Positions 19,496 to 30,104 are shown, counted from the first letter of the stretch. The stretch: DNA of 64,000 bases from an uncultured Acetobacteraceae bacterium (GCA_946476985.1 CAMKWS010000001.1:310001-374000); one strand, 5' to 3'. Notes: generated by a model not told the origin, from the letters alone. Made by a program: numbers and translations.

Positions 19496-20694
19496 TGGCC
19501 CTGCCTGACCGGCGAGATACATCCTCCCACGCACAATGGTGGCGCAATATAGACCGTACGACCATCATTTGCGTTGGTATTCTCATCGCGCTTGGTTATG
19601 TCCTCATGCTCGCTGCAAGCCCAGCGGTAGCTCACCGTATCGGGGCTTCACGACATGTGTTTATCTTCAAGCAAATTGTCTTTTTGGGCATTGCCAGCGC
19701 TATCGTCATCACCATCTCTCGCCGTTCACCTCGAACTGTTCAAAACATTGCCATTATTGGTGGCCTTGTTGCTCTTGTTGCCACCTTCATGACATTGATT
19801 CACGGGATGGAGATTAAAGGTGCGCGCCGCTGGATCGCCCTCCCCTTTATGTCAATCCAGCCCTCAGAATTTTTAAAACCTTGTTTTGCTGTCGTAGCGG
19901 GCTGGCTGATCAGCCTTCGCCACAGCAAAAAACTCGCTAATGGTTGGCCTTTCCCCGGTAGGTTACTCGCCTGTGGCGTCTATTTAGCCATCGCAGCACT
20001 GCTCCAGGCACAGCCTGATATTGGCATGCTCTCCGTTGTCAGTGCCGTTTTCCTCACGCAGCTTTTTGTGGATGGCCTCCCCCTCATTATCTTTACCAGC
20101 CTTGTCGCTATTGCCATGGGTGCCTTTGGGGTTGCCTACTTAGTCTTCGATCATGTCCATTCTCGTGTGCAACGCTTTTTACATTCCGATATAGGCGACC
20201 ATTACCAAATTGATACCTCTCTACGTGCTTTCGGAAATGGGGGTTTATTGGGCCGAGGCCCAGGAGAAGGGCGAGTAAAAGACCTCTTACCTGATGCACA
20301 TGCCGACTTTGTTTTTTCTGTTGCTGGAGAAGAATATGGTTACATTATGTGCCTCTTTATTGTCGCCATATTTACAATATTAGTCTTTTCAACACTTAAC
20401 CGGCTATTAGACGAGAAAAGACCATATATTGTACTCGCTGCAAGCGGATTAATTACCGGTTTTGGCTTGCAAGCATTCGTAAATATGGGCTCTACTCTCC
20501 ACCTTATTCCGACAAAAGGCATGACATTGCCTTTTATCTCGTATGGCGGCAGCTCTGCATTATCTGTATCGCTTACAATCGGCATGGTCCTTGCCCTTAC
20601 ACGCCATAGGGTAGAGGCTGGCCTTTTCTCTCCCCCGCCAGCGCGGTCTTCTGCCCCGCGCCTTACTGGCCCTACACGCGAGGATAAGATCTAA
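19495..20694 (+). CDS. ftsW: Septal peptidoglycan glycosyltransferase FtsW
   Basis: SEDS-family polymerase that extends glycan strands at the septum in complex with FtsI. It is 399 residues with about ten membrane helices. Conserved SEDS segments are visible: KGARRWI, FMSIQPSEFLKP, LLQAQPDIGM, the large loop segment GNGGLLGRGPGEGRVKDLLP followed by DFVFSVAGEEYG, and the C-terminal IPTKGMTLPFISYGGSS. It shares one base with murD and one with murG. Confidence 0.95.
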   Translation: MALPDRRDTSSHAQWWRNIDRTTIICVGILIALGYVLMLAASPAVAHRIGASRHVFIFKQIVFLGIASAIVITISRRSPRTVQNIAIIGGLVALVATFMTLIHGMEIKGARRWIALPFMSIQPSEFLKPCFAVVAGWLISLRHSKKLANGWPFPGRLLACGVYLAIAALLQAQPDIGMLSVVSAVFLTQLFVDGLPLIIFTSLVAIAMGAFGVAYLVFDHVHSRVQRFLHSDIGDHYQIDTSLRAFGNGGLLGRGPGEGRVKDLLPDAHADFVFSVAGEEYGYIMCLFIVAIFTILVFSTLNRLLDEKRPYIVLAASGLITGFGLQAFVNMGSTLHLIPTKGMTLPFISYGGSSALSVSLTIGMVLALTRHRVEAGLFSPPPARSSAPRLTGPTREDKI

Positions 20695-21803
20695 TGAAAC
20701 ACGCTCCTATCGTTATCGCAGCCGGTGGTACAGGGGGACATTTCTTCCCCGCTGAAGCTCTAGGTGAGACCTTAAAGCGCCGTGGTTATCAGCTCATTCT
20801 CATGACAGATAAGCGCAATACACATGCGTCTACCAGCGTGTTTGCCGACTGTCAGCGTTACACACTTGAGAGCGGAGGCATCGCGGGGAAAGGCCTGAAA
20901 GATAAATTACGCGGCGCTCTACGGCTCCTTCGTGGATGCCTCGGGGCTCGACAACTTATCCGCCACCATAAGCCTGTCGCTATTGTTGGTTTTGGTGGAT
21001 ACCCTTCTGTGCCTCCCCTCATTGGAAGCCGCCTAAAGTTTGGAAAAAAACCAGCACTTACCATCCATGAAGGCAACGCCATCCTTGGGCAAGCTAACAG
21101 CTTACTCGCCCGCTTTGCTGATCGTATCGCCACCTCATACCCAACAGTTGCCCGTCTTCCTAAAGGGACCCAAACTGTCCTCACAGGTATGCCCGTACGC
21201 CCAGCGATAGAAGCGCTTGCTCCCCTCGGATACACCGCCCCCGAGAAAGATAGCGATGAACGCATCCGCTTGCTTATTTGGGGCGGCTCTCTTGGTGCGC
21301 AAATTTTCAGCACTGTCGTGCCACAAGCCCTTGCGAACCTTCCTGCTGCGCTACGTGCTCGCCTACATATCACACAGCAAGTGAAACAAGACCTTATCCC
21401 GGCTTTGAATGCTATTTATCAACAAGCAGGCATTCAGGCAGATCTTACCCCTTTCATCAAAGATGTCGCCGCTGCGCTCGGCAGTGCTCATCTTGCTATT
21501 GGACGGGCTGGAGGTTCATCTATTGCGGAGCTTGCTATGGCAGGGCGGCCTTCTATTCTCGTACCCCTGCCTATTGCAGCCTCAGATGAACAAGGCGCAA
21601 ATGCGCACGCTATGGAGAAAGTCGGCGGGGGGTGGATGATCCGCCAATCTAATTTTACATCTGAAATGCTTACCCAAAAACTTACAGAACTCTTTAATAA
21701 CCCTATCTATTTGGCCCAGGCAGCAGAGGGGGCACGGCTCTTGCAGCAACGTAAAGCTGCGGAAAAACTTGCAGACCTAGTTGAAACAATTATTAAAGCC
21801 TGA
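20694..21803 (+). CDS. murG: UDP-GlcNAc:undecaprenyl-PP-MurNAc-pentapeptide transferase MurG
   Basis: Peripheral membrane glycosyltransferase (GT28) that makes lipid II from lipid I. It is 369 residues. The N-terminal glycine loop AAGGTGGHFFPAEALGE is near residue 10. GFGGYPSVPPL, HEGNAILGQAN and the C-terminal donor-site motif GRAGGSSIAELAMAGRPSIL are diagnostic, followed by PLPIAASDEQGANA. It sits between ftsW (1 bp overlap) and murC (39 bp gap). Confidence 0.96.
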   Translation: MKHAPIVIAAGGTGGHFFPAEALGETLKRRGYQLILMTDKRNTHASTSVFADCQRYTLESGGIAGKGLKDKLRGALRLLRGCLGARQLIRHHKPVAIVGFGGYPSVPPLIGSRLKFGKKPALTIHEGNAILGQANSLLARFADRIATSYPTVARLPKGTQTVLTGMPVRPAIEALAPLGYTAPEKDSDERIRLLIWGGSLGAQIFSTVVPQALANLPAALRARLHITQQVKQDLIPALNAIYQQAGIQADLTPFIKDVAAALGSAHLAIGRAGGSSIAELAMAGRPSILVPLPIAASDEQGANAHAMEKVGGGWMIRQSNFTSEMLTQKLTELFNNPIYLAQAAEGARLLQQRKAAEKLADLVETIIKA

Positions 21804-21842
21804 TTATCTGCCCATCCTCACACTTCCCGGAGTTTTCTGTTA

Positions 21843-23279
21843 ATGCGTGCTCTTCCCCTTAATCTTGGCCTCATCCACTTCGTTGGCATTGGCGGCATTG
21901 GTATGTCTGGCATTGCCGAAGTGCTGCATATGCTTGGCTACAAGGTTCAGGGCTCTGACATTGCAGAAAATGCTAATGTTCAACGGCTACGCAAGGCAGG
22001 GATCACCGTTCATATCGGCCATGACGCAACAAATCTGGGCGAAGCACAGGTTGTTGTAACCTCCACTGCTGTCAAAAAAGATAACCCAGAGGTTATCGCT
22101 GCTCGTAAAAAACTCATTCCCGTTGTCCGCCGCGCAGAAATGCTTGCAGAGCTTATGCGCCTCCGCTGGGCCATTGCCATTGGCGGAACACACGGCAAAA
22201 CCACAACAACCAGCCTCGTTGCTTGTGTCTTAGAACAGGCCCGGCTTGACCCAACCGTTATTAATGGCGGCATTATCGAAGCCTACGGCACCAATACCCG
22301 CATGGGCTCTGGGGACTGGATGGTCGTTGAAGCAGATGAAAGTGACGGCTCCTTCCTACGTCTCCCCGCCGTAATCGCTGTCGTCACAAATATGGACCCT
22401 GAGCACCTCGACCATTGGGGCTCTGATGAAGCTATGGAGGCCGGCTACCGCCAATTTGTCTCTAATATCCCATTCTACGGTTTTGCTGTTCTTTGTGTGG
22501 ATCACCCACGGGTCCAGCAGATGATCCCGCAGCTTTCAGACCACCGTGTCATCACCTATGGTTTCAGCCCCCAAGCTGATGTCCGAGCTGAAATTACAGA
22601 TACCACCAGCACTGGTGTCCAATTCTATGTCACCATCACTAGCCGTGCTGATAATAGTCAACGCCGTGCAGGCCCCTTCCACCTTCCAATGTTCGGCCAT
22701 CACAATGTTCTAAATGCCGTCTCAGCTATTGCTGTTGCTCTGGAAATGGAAATCCCAGACCATGTCATTGCAGATGGTCTAGCTGGCTTCCGTGGTGTCC
22801 AAAGACGCTTTACACAAACAGGAACATGGAACGGCGTCACCATCATTGACGATTACGGCCACCACCCAGTGGAAATTGCAGCTGTGCTGAAAGCCGCACG
22901 ACAAGCTGGAGCGAAGCATGTCATCGCCGTGATGCAACCTCACCGTTATTCTCGCCTCAACGCCTTATTTAATGACTTCTGCACATGTATGAATGACGCT
23001 GATACCGTCATTGTGTCGGATGTCTATGCCGCTGGCGAGGCACCTATTGAAGGCGCAGAACGTGACAACCTTGTTGAGGGCTTGCGTGACCGTGGGCACC
23101 GCCATGTCCTACCGCTCTCATCACCAGAAGCTCTCCCTAAAATGATTGCAGATATCGCCCAACCGGGTGATTATGTCGTGTGCTTAGGAGCTGGCTCTAT
23201 CACCCATTGGGCCCAAGCTCTACCAACTCAACTTGCTACTGCAGATGATAGTCAAGAAGGATCACAGGGGGGCGCATGA
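21843..23279 (+). CDS. murC: UDP-N-acetylmuramate:L-alanine ligase
   Basis: First of the Mur amino-acid ligases, adding L-alanine to UDP-MurNAc. It is 478 residues. The N-terminal Rossmann motif [20 protein letters not shown] is present, then the P-loop [15 protein letters not shown] near residue 114, [10 protein letters not shown] and [12 protein letters not shown]. The C-terminal domain has [20 protein letters not shown] and [11 protein letters not shown]. The stop overlaps murB as ATGA. Confidence 0.96.
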   Translation: MRALPLNLGLIHFVGIGGIGMSGIAEVLHMLGYKVQGSDIAENANVQRLRKAGITVHIGHDATNLGEAQVVVTSTAVKKDNPEVIAARKKLIPVVRRAEMLAELMRLRWAIAIGGTHGKTTTTSLVACVLEQARLDPTVINGGIIEAYGTNTRMGSGDWMVVEADESDGSFLRLPAVIAVVTNMDPEHLDHWGSDEAMEAGYRQFVSNIPFYGFAVLCVDHPRVQQMIPQLSDHRVITYGFSPQADVRAEITDTTSTGVQFYVTITSRADNSQRRAGPFHLPMFGHHNVLNAVSAIAVALEMEIPDHVIADGLAGFRGVQRRFTQTGTWNGVTIIDDYGHHPVEIAAVLKAARQAGAKHVIAVMQPHRYSRLNALFNDFCTCMNDADTVIVSDVYAAGEAPIEGAERDNLVEGLRDRGHRHVLPLSSPEALPKMIADIAQPGDYVVCLGAGSITHWAQALPTQLATADDSQEGSQGGA

Positions 23280-24196
23280 CCGTAACAAGCCCGTTTTCAG
23301 GCCTGCGTGGCCGCCTTAAGGCACAAGCTCCCCTCGCCGCCCGCACATGGTTCCGTACAGGAGGCCCGGCTGAGTGGCTCTTTGTTCCACAGGATAAAGG
23401 CGACCTTGCACAGGCACTGCAACAGTGTCCTGCGGCTATGCCGCTAACCGTCCTTGGTGCCTGCTCCAACTTAATTATTCGTGATGGCGGCCTCCCCGGC
23501 CTGACAATCCGGCTTGCCGGAGGCTTCGCAAGTATTGAGCAAGATCGTGATGGCCTCATCGTCGGAGCCGCGGCATTAGATAGCTCCGTCGCAGAAACCG
23601 CTGCCCGCGCTGGAATGACTGGCTTTGAATTTCTCGCCACTATTCCCGGCTCCATTGGGGGAGCTGTCCGTATGAATGCAGGAGCTTACGGCGGCGATAT
23701 CGCCAGTATTCTTGATTGGGTCGAGATCCTCACAAGAAACGGCACATGTGAACGCCTTCCAGCAGCAGCCCTCTCCATGGGGTATCGCCACGCTACTCTT
23801 CCTGAGGGAGCTGTCGTCATCCGTGTACGCCTGCAAGCGCACGGGCAAGAAGCAGCTGAACATATTCAAGAGCGCATCCAATCCATGCGTGCCTCACGAG
23901 AGGCCAGCCAACCCCTACGCGCCCGTACGGGAGGCTCCACCTTCCGTAATCCAGAAGGGGCAAAGGCATGGGAGCTGATTGATGCTGCAGGCTGCCGCGG
24001 CCTACGCCATGGCGATGCACAAATTAGCGAAAAACATTGTAATTTCATGCTCAATCTAGGCCAAGCTAATAGCACAGAGCTTGAGGAACTTGGTGAGATG
24101 GTTCGTGAACGTGTCCAGGCTCATAGCGGCATCTCACTCCATTGGGAGATAAAACGTCTCGGCCTCCCTCTTCCGTCTTCATCATCTCCAACCTGA
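23276..24196 (+). CDS. murB: UDP-N-acetylenolpyruvoylglucosamine reductase
   Basis: FAD enzyme that reduces UDP-GlcNAc-enolpyruvate to UDP-MurNAc using NADPH. It is 306 residues, in the range of the type II (loop-lacking) MurB group. The FAD-binding [20 protein letters not shown] block and [20 protein letters not shown] are clear. The catalytic serine region is [10 protein letters not shown], and EKHCNFMLN lies near the C-terminus. Coupled to murC by ATGA and followed 8 bp later by ddl. Confidence 0.95.
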   Translation: MTVTSPFSGLRGRLKAQAPLAARTWFRTGGPAEWLFVPQDKGDLAQALQQCPAAMPLTVLGACSNLIIRDGGLPGLTIRLAGGFASIEQDRDGLIVGAAALDSSVAETAARAGMTGFEFLATIPGSIGGAVRMNAGAYGGDIASILDWVEILTRNGTCERLPAAALSMGYRHATLPEGAVVIRVRLQAHGQEAAEHIQERIQSMRASREASQPLRARTGGSTFRNPEGAKAWELIDAAGCRGLRHGDAQISEKHCNFMLNLGQANSTELEELGEMVRERVQAHSGISLHWEIKRLGLPLPSSSSPT

Positions 24197-24203
24197 GGCA
24201 AGC

Positions 24204-25196
24204 ATGACGAATACAACATCCCCACTCACGCTTCCCACCTCAACTCCACTGTCCATTGCGATCCTCATGGGAGGCACCTCTAGCGAACGTAACGTCAGCC
24301 TATCCAGCGGACAGGCTGTTACTAAAGCACTAGAAGAAGCTGGACATAAAGTTCATCCCATTGATGTTGGAAACGACATTACTCAGACAATTGCAGCACT
24401 CAAAGCCTGCCATGCTGATGTTGCATTTAACGCCCTACACGGTCCAGGAGGCGAAGACGGTACCATCCAAGCTGTTTTAGAATGGCTCGGCCTACCTTAT
24501 ACCCACTCCCACGTTCTTGCCTCGGCCATGGCGATGAACAAAGCTACCACACGCATGGCATTACAGGCTGCTGGCCTCCCTGTCGCTAAAGGCTGCCTCA
24601 TTACCCCTACAGAGTTTGCAGAATGCGCTCCCTTGAACACCCCCTATGTCATAAAGCCCTTGGCCGAGGGATCATCTGTTGGAGTTCATATTTTCCATGA
24701 GGATGATGCAACAGCACGCAAAAAAATTGCTCATGAATGGTCTTTCGGACCAGAAATACTGGCAGAAGAATTCATTCCCGGCCGTGAGCTCACTGTTGCT
24801 GTTTTAGACGATACACCTCTCACCGTTACTGAGATTCTCCCCCAAGATGCCGGCGGCTTTTATGACTTTGAGGCAAAATATGCCACAAATGGATCCCGCC
24901 ATATCGTCCCCGCAGTGTTAAGTGCTGATATCAGCCAACAAGCCCTCACTCTGGCCCGCCAAGCTCACCAAGCCCTAGGCTGCCAAGGCGCTAGCCGCAC
25001 AGATTTCCGCTTTGATGATAAAACCGGCCGCTTGGTTATTTTGGAGGTGAATACCCAACCCGGCATGACCCCAACTTCCCTCTTGCCAGAACAAGCCGCA
25101 TGGCGTGGCATGAGCTATCCTCAGCTCTGCCACTGGCTGGTCCTTGAAGCACTGGGGAATAATCCTTTCACAGCCTCTATGTGCTTAACACGCTGA
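24204..25196 (+). CDS. ddl: D-alanine:D-alanine ligase
   Basis: ATP-grasp enzyme that makes the D-Ala-D-Ala dipeptide used by MurF. It is 330 residues. Landmarks are the N-terminal MGGTSSERNVSLSSG and the NALHGPGGEDGTIQAVLEWL loop, then the ATP-grasp region YVIKPLAEGSSVGVHIF and EEFIPGRELTVAVL. The Mg-binding C-terminus is LEVNTQPGMTPTSLLPEQA. It lies inside the dcw cluster, 6 bp from ftsQ. Confidence 0.96.
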   Translation: MTNTTSPLTLPTSTPLSIAILMGGTSSERNVSLSSGQAVTKALEEAGHKVHPIDVGNDITQTIAALKACHADVAFNALHGPGGEDGTIQAVLEWLGLPYTHSHVLASAMAMNKATTRMALQAAGLPVAKGCLITPTEFAECAPLNTPYVIKPLAEGSSVGVHIFHEDDATARKKIAHEWSFGPEILAEEFIPGRELTVAVLDDTPLTVTEILPQDAGGFYDFEAKYATNGSRHIVPAVLSADISQQALTLARQAHQALGCQGASRTDFRFDDKTGRLVILEVNTQPGMTPTSLLPEQAAWRGMSYPQLCHWLVLEALGNNPFTASMCLTR

Positions 25197-25202
25197 GGTA
25201 GA

Positions 25203-26093
25203 ATGGCTCTTTCTTTCAAAAAAAAGCCGGAGATTGCGACAAACAATTACGGGGATAGACCGTCTAGGCTCTCCCTCTTTTGGCAGCGGCAAAAAATTAT
25301 TCTTCGTAAAGGCTGCGTCCTACTCCTTATCCTCGCTGCCATTGCCGCCGCTGGTCGCTTTATCTGGAGCTCACTGCCTGAAAGAAGCCTTACAGGCCTA
25401 CGTACTCGAATCGCAGCACTAGACCCCCTCCAAATCCGTCACATCATTATCTCAGGACGGCATTTAACAGATGAAAAAGACGTATTAGACAAACTGGGCA
25501 CTGGGATTAACCACTCCTTACTTGAGCTCTCTGTTGAAGACGCACGCAAACGCATAGAAACCATTCCTTTCATTGAACATTCTATTGTTGAGCGCCGTCT
25601 ACCTGATACAGTGGCCATCACACTTGTTGAAAAACATCCTATCGCCATCTGGCAGGTTGACCGCCACTTTATTTTGATCGACCAAGAAGGGGAGAAAGTC
25701 TCAGAGCAAGAACTCACTGCTCAGAATAGTAGTGTTTTCCGCAAGCTACCTCTTGTTGTCGGGGTTGGCGCAAATATAGAGGCTGGCTCAGTACTTACAT
25801 TACTTAATCAATATCCAGATATTAATTCTCATATGCTTGCCCTTATTCGTATTGGGCAGCGCCGCTGGAATATTCTGATGCGTAACGGCACAACCCTTCT
25901 CCTCCCAGAAGGAGCCGAAGCTGCAGCCCTTGCACGGTTGCACGACTATCAAACTAATATGCAATTACTTGATAGGCCGTTAACAACTATTGACATGCGC
26001 CTGCCAGATCGCATGGTACTACACGCAGCCCCAGCTGACCAAAACAACGACACCTCTTCTTCGGCTTCGCCTGAACAACATACAGCACCATGA
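25203..26093 (+). CDS. ftsQ: Cell division protein FtsQ
   Basis: Bitopic divisome protein that links early and late division factors through FtsB-FtsL. It is 296 residues. A basic cytoplasmic N-terminus is followed by one membrane helix (GCVLLLILAAIAAAGRFIW, near residues 39-57). The POTRA domain follows (LQIRHIIISGRHLTDEKDVL, then PFIEHSIVERRLPDTVAITL, which is very typical) and then the FtsQ C-terminal domain. The last 20 residues are hydrophilic and Ser/Thr-rich. The stop overlaps ftsA by ATGA. Confidence 0.92.
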   Translation: MALSFKKKPEIATNNYGDRPSRLSLFWQRQKIILRKGCVLLLILAAIAAAGRFIWSSLPERSLTGLRTRIAALDPLQIRHIIISGRHLTDEKDVLDKLGTGINHSLLELSVEDARKRIETIPFIEHSIVERRLPDTVAITLVEKHPIAIWQVDRHFILIDQEGEKVSEQELTAQNSSVFRKLPLVVGVGANIEAGSVLTLLNQYPDINSHMLALIRIGQRRWNILMRNGTTLLLPEGAEAAALARLHDYQTNMQLLDRPLTTIDMRLPDRMVLHAAPADQNNDTSSSASPEQHTAP

Positions 26094-27409
26094 CACGCTC
26101 TTCTTCAAATCTTCCTGCCTCACCCCAACAACAGGGTCGTGCGGTTCTTCCTATTCTCCCACCGGAGGAGCGGCCAGGCTTTAAGTGGAAGCCGGGGCTA
26201 AAAGCTGTTCTTGATATTGGCTCTACAAAAACGACATGCCTTATCGGCCAAGGCCTCAGCAACGGGGGGCTCCGCATTTTAAGTTGGGGGTGGCGCCGTA
26301 CAGAAGGGGTGAACTCTGGAGCGATTGTCGATACAGCCCAGCTTGAGCGTGTCATTCGCGCTACGGTTGGTGATGCTGAAAAAAAAATTAGCCGCCGTAT
26401 TAGTGATGTTGTTGTCAACTTATCTTGCGGCAACCCTCAGAGCTATCACGTCGATACGAATATGAGCTTAGGTGGACGCGAAGTCCTCCCCCGGGATGTA
26501 CGGTACCTCCACGAAGAAGCTCGACATAACGCCTCTTATAATGGCTATGACCTCGTCCACACCATGCCCCTTGGCTTTAATGTCGACGAAACCATGGCTG
26601 TACTCGACCCTTGTGGGCATCAATGTAACAACCTTATGGGTAAATTCCATGTTATTGGTGCCCACACGAGTGCTTTACGTACATTAAGCACCGTCCTGCA
26701 TCGGGCAGAGCTACGATTGTCTGATGTTGTCTCCAGCCCTATTGCATCGGGCATAGCCGTGCTGGACCACGATGAAAGAGAGCTAGGCGTTACCGTCGTT
26801 GACATGGGGGCCGGAACAACATCTCTGGCCGTTTTTGCACATGGTCGTGTTCTCTATACATCGCAACTTCGTGTTGGTGGGCATCATATTACACGTGATA
26901 TCGCCCTATCACTTTCCATCCCAACCGATACGGCAGAACGGCTCAAAACACTCCATGGCGTTGCCTGCGCTTCTGCTGACGATGCTGTATATCGTATCCC
27001 TCTCCCACTCTCTCATAACCGTGGTGTGCGGCATATCACACGTGCCGAACTTGTCCGGGCAATTGCGCCACGTATTGAGGAAACCTTGGAAATGGTACGC
27101 CATGAGCTTGATGTCGCAGGACTCGGGCGCCCGGCTGAGGGGCGCGTGGTCCTTACCGGTGGCGGGGCCCTCCTCACCGGGCTTGGTCCTCTTGCTGCGA
27201 GCATCTTTAATAGGCCTGTTCGCCTAGGGCATCCGTACAACATCCATGGCCTACCAGAAGCCCCACCAATCTCGGCAGGTTTTTCTACAGCCTCAGGACT
27301 GTTAGCATGGGCTGTCGGTGCCCGCGATTCGTTTTGCTTACCTACTCAAGACGAACAATCACAAGGATTCGCAAAACGGGTTGTTAATTTCATACGCAGG
27401 ACTGTATAG
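26090..27409 (+). CDS. ftsA: Cell division protein FtsA
   Basis: Actin-like ATPase that tethers FtsZ to the membrane. It is 439 residues. The phosphate-1 loop AVLDIGSTKTTCLIGQG comes after an N-terminal extension of about 35 residues rich in Pro and Gln. The SHS2-type 1C domain (residues about 115-200) contains the RDVRYLHEEAR block. VVDMGAGTTSLAVFAHG is the phosphate-2 region and VVLTGGGALLTGL the adenosine motif. The C-terminal FAKRVVNFIRRTV is the expected membrane-targeting amphipathic helix. Confidence 0.95.
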   Translation: MTRSSSNLPASPQQQGRAVLPILPPEERPGFKWKPGLKAVLDIGSTKTTCLIGQGLSNGGLRILSWGWRRTEGVNSGAIVDTAQLERVIRATVGDAEKKISRRISDVVVNLSCGNPQSYHVDTNMSLGGREVLPRDVRYLHEEARHNASYNGYDLVHTMPLGFNVDETMAVLDPCGHQCNNLMGKFHVIGAHTSALRTLSTVLHRAELRLSDVVSSPIASGIAVLDHDERELGVTVVDMGAGTTSLAVFAHGRVLYTSQLRVGGHHITRDIALSLSIPTDTAERLKTLHGVACASADDAVYRIPLPLSHNRGVRHITRAELVRAIAPRIEETLEMVRHELDVAGLGRPAEGRVVLTGGGALLTGLGPLAASIFNRPVRLGHPYNIHGLPEAPPISAGFSTASGLLAWAVGARDSFCLPTQDEQSQGFAKRVVNFIRRTV

Positions 27410-27483
27410 TCCGACGAAACACTTAGGGTTAGTAACAACTTCGTCATACGTTCTTCTGCCCTCTTATTCGGAGCAAGATTATT

Positions 27484-28950
27484 ATGTCATTAAACCTTAC
27501 CCCGACGACCCCAGGCGTAAGCGCTGTCAGCCCTCCGCGCATTACCGTCATTGGCGTTGGCGGCGGCGGGGTTAATGCCGTCAACAATATGATCGCTGGC
27601 AACCTTCGCGGGGTCAATTTTATTGCGGCTAATACCGATGCCCAACAGCTTGGTCTCTCCAAAGCCGAAACACGCTTGCAGCTTGGCCCAACTCTTACCC
27701 GCGGCCTCGGCGCAGGTGCCAAACCTGAGGTTGGCCGTAAATCCGCTGAAGAAGTTGAAGAAGAAATTCGTCAACACCTTGAAGGCGTTGACCTCGTTTT
27801 CGTAACGTCCGGCATGGGCGGTGGTACTGGTACAGGAGCTGCTCCTGTTGTTGCCCGTATCGCTCATGAAACAGGCGCATTGACGATTGGTGTCGTCTCC
27901 AAACCCTTTAAGTTTGAAGGCCTACGCCGTTGCCGTGCTGCGGAAGAAGGTATCGCGGAACTAGAAAAATACGTTGATACACTTTTGGTCATCCCTAACC
28001 AGAACCTCTTCAACCGCGCTACACCGAACACATCCCTGATGGAAGCCTTTAAAATGGCGGATGATGTTCTCTATCGCGGTGTGCGTAGCGTGACCGACCT
28101 CATGGTCGAAGCTGGTTACCAAAACCTCGACTTTGCTGATGTCCGCACTGTTATGAGCGGCATGGGGAAAGCCATGATGGGTATCGGAACCGCCTCCGCT
28201 GATGAAGATGGTGAAGATTGGGCAACACTGGCAGCCGAACGTGCTATCTCCAACCCACTCTTGGAAGAAACATCCATCCAGGGGGCTCGTGCCCTACTCG
28301 TCAACGTCACGCTTGGCCCAGATATGAGCCTGCTGGCCTACAACGAGATCATGGACCTTATCCGTGAAACAGCAAATTGCGAGGATGAGGAAATCAACAG
28401 TGGTTTCGTCATCAGCGAAGACATGACTGGTAAAGTCCAAGTCTCCGTGATTGCAACAGGCCTTGATAAACGCAACGTTGCTAAAAACGCCGAAAATGCT
28501 GCTCCTGAAGCTACAAGTGAACAATCAACAGACGAAGCAAACGTGTCAAGCGATGCTTCAATTGATGCTGCTGCACTTACACAAGGTAGCGATGCAGCTC
28601 AAACAGAGGGCCTGACTGATGTTCCTGCTGAAGCGAATTCAGCTGAGACAGACGCAGTTTCTCTAAACCAACAGCCTAACTATCAGCTGAATCGTGGGCC
28701 ACATCATGCACCTGTCTCTCAGGGGCAGACACCACCACGCAAACCTATCGCAGAGGAGCCGCCAGCACACACAGGTGGTCTCTTTAGCCGCTTCTTTAGA
28801 AGCCGGCCTGCTCCGGAGCCAACACGCCAAGCGCCTACACTCAACCCCGTTGAGAACCACAGCCAACCGCATGAAAGCAATGGGGCTCCTACTCCATCAG
28901 ATGACGCGAATTTGGATATCCCGGCATATCTGCGCCGCGAGCAAAAATAA
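27484..28950 (+). CDS. ftsZ: Cell division protein FtsZ
   Basis: Tubulin-like GTPase that forms the Z ring. It is 488 residues. The N-terminal nucleotide loop VIGVGGGGVNAVNNM is followed by the tubulin signature GGGTGTGAAPVVA near residue 116, then NADFADVRTVM-type T7 sequence (NLDFADVRTVMSGMGKAMMG). After about residue 325 there is a linker of about 150 residues rich in Ala, Glu, Pro and Gln, as is common in alphaproteobacteria. The protein ends in the conserved peptide LDIPAYLRR that binds FtsA. A terminator follows 54 bp after the stop. Confidence 0.97.
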   Translation: MSLNLTPTTPGVSAVSPPRITVIGVGGGGVNAVNNMIAGNLRGVNFIAANTDAQQLGLSKAETRLQLGPTLTRGLGAGAKPEVGRKSAEEVEEEIRQHLEGVDLVFVTSGMGGGTGTGAAPVVARIAHETGALTIGVVSKPFKFEGLRRCRAAEEGIAELEKYVDTLLVIPNQNLFNRATPNTSLMEAFKMADDVLYRGVRSVTDLMVEAGYQNLDFADVRTVMSGMGKAMMGIGTASADEDGEDWATLAAERAISNPLLEETSIQGARALLVNVTLGPDMSLLAYNEIMDLIRETANCEDEEINSGFVISEDMTGKVQVSVIATGLDKRNVAKNAENAAPEATSEQSTDEANVSSDASIDAAALTQGSDAAQTEGLTDVPAEANSAETDAVSLNQQPNYQLNRGPHHAPVSQGQTPPRKPIAEEPPAHTGGLFSRFFRSRPAPEPTRQAPTLNPVENHSQPHESNGAPTPSDDANLDIPAYLRREQK

Positions 28951-29004
28951 GTTTCGCTCCTCCGCTTATCCAATTCTGCTATTAATTTAGTGGAACATCT
29001 TCTA

Positions 29005-29032
29005 CGCCCAGCCTCTATTGGCTGGGCGTTTT
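29005..29032 (+). terminator. Intrinsic terminator between ftsZ and lpxC
   Basis: CGCCCAGCC and GGCTGGGCG form a perfect GC-rich 9 bp stem with a 6 base loop, followed by TTTT. It is the only clear intrinsic terminator I see within the mraZ-lpxC stretch, and it marks the end of the dcw cluster. It also excludes an lpxC start upstream of 29033. Confidence 0.88.
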
Positions 29033-29053
29033 ACCATAGCTGAAAGGTCTCTT

Positions 29054-30031
29054 ATGCCTGCCCCGCGCTCTAACGCTAGGGAAACTCCAGCTCACGAGCA
29101 GCCATGTGTTTCATCACACACGCATAACGCCTCACAGCAAACAACTCTCAAAAATCCAATCTATTGCCGGGGCATTGGTTTGCATAGCGGCGCTCCTGCT
29201 CTTCTCCGCCTTCTCCCTGCAGCTGCAGATACAGGGATCACTTTTCAAAGAACCGATATCAAAAATTCTAAACCATTCCGCATCACACCAGAATCTATTA
29301 CCCCCAGCCCTCTCGCAACTGTTGCCACCTCTCCGATAGATCCTTCTGTCTATGTTGCAACAATTGAACATCTTATGGCCGCCCTACATGCCGCAGAAAT
29401 TGATAACCTGCTCATCCAACTTGATGGGGCCGAACTTCCTATTCTAGATGGATGTTCCCAAGATTTCTCATTTCTACTGCAAGCTGCTGGTCGCACCACA
29501 TTATCCGCCCCACGGCGTGAAATCATATTACGTAAGCCGGTCCGTGTTGAAAGAGAGAACGGCTCATTTGCCTATATCACTCCTTTCAACCCTCAAGCAG
29601 AGCACTCCCATCAGCTACGCTTATTCGTCACTATCGACTTCCCCGCCCCCGCCATCGGGCGACAATCCTATGACTTCACCCTCTCACCCGACACATTCCG
29701 CAAAGAAATTGCCTTCTGCCGTACCTTTGTGAATTACAGCGACATTGCCACATTGCAATCACAAGGCCTTGCCAGAGGTGGATCTCTTCAAAATGCTCTA
29801 GTGATTGACCATGACCATGTTCTCAACCCCGGTGGGATGAGATGTGATAATGAATGCGTTAGACATAAAATACTCGATTCAATTGGCGATCTATATTGTT
29901 CTGGTTACCGTATTATTGGTCAATTTACAGGTTATAAAACAGGCCACGCTCTCAATAACCAGCTTCTAAGAAAGATATTCGCTGATCCAAATAATTGGAG
30001 TTTTACAAGCAATACAGCCCCTCTTGCGTAA
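29054..30031 (+). CDS. lpxC: UDP-3-O-acyl-N-acetylglucosamine deacetylase LpxC
   Basis: Zinc-dependent enzyme that catalyses the committed step of lipid A synthesis. It is 325 residues from the ATG at 29054; the open frame reaches 29018, but that start lies inside the terminator stem. After a 45-residue hydrophilic N-terminal extension come KNPIYCRGIGLHSG, EHLMAALHAAEIDNLLI, the zinc-site segment HKILDSIGDLY and GHALNNQLLR. It lies downstream of ftsZ, as in many proteobacteria, but the terminator gives it its own transcription. Confidence 0.94.
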   Translation: MPAPRSNARETPAHEQPCVSSHTHNASQQTTLKNPIYCRGIGLHSGAPALLRLLPAAADTGITFQRTDIKNSKPFRITPESITPSPLATVATSPIDPSVYVATIEHLMAALHAAEIDNLLIQLDGAELPILDGCSQDFSFLLQAAGRTTLSAPRREIILRKPVRVERENGSFAYITPFNPQAEHSHQLRLFVTIDFPAPAIGRQSYDFTLSPDTFRKEIAFCRTFVNYSDIATLQSQGLARGGSLQNALVIDHDHVLNPGGMRCDNECVRHKILDSIGDLYCSGYRIIGQFTGYKTGHALNNQLLRKIFADPNNWSFTSNTAPLA

Positions 30032-30104
30032 ATAGAAAAGAGAATATCTTCCTGAGAACGCAAACCCCCCTTTCCCCTCTTTCTTCCCATGCTATAAGAA
30101 AAAC

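Noticed and set aside
29018-29053. Longer N-terminus for LpxC starting at 29018
   Set aside because: It would begin inside the stem of the ftsZ terminator. The ATG at 29054 lies after it and fits the family.
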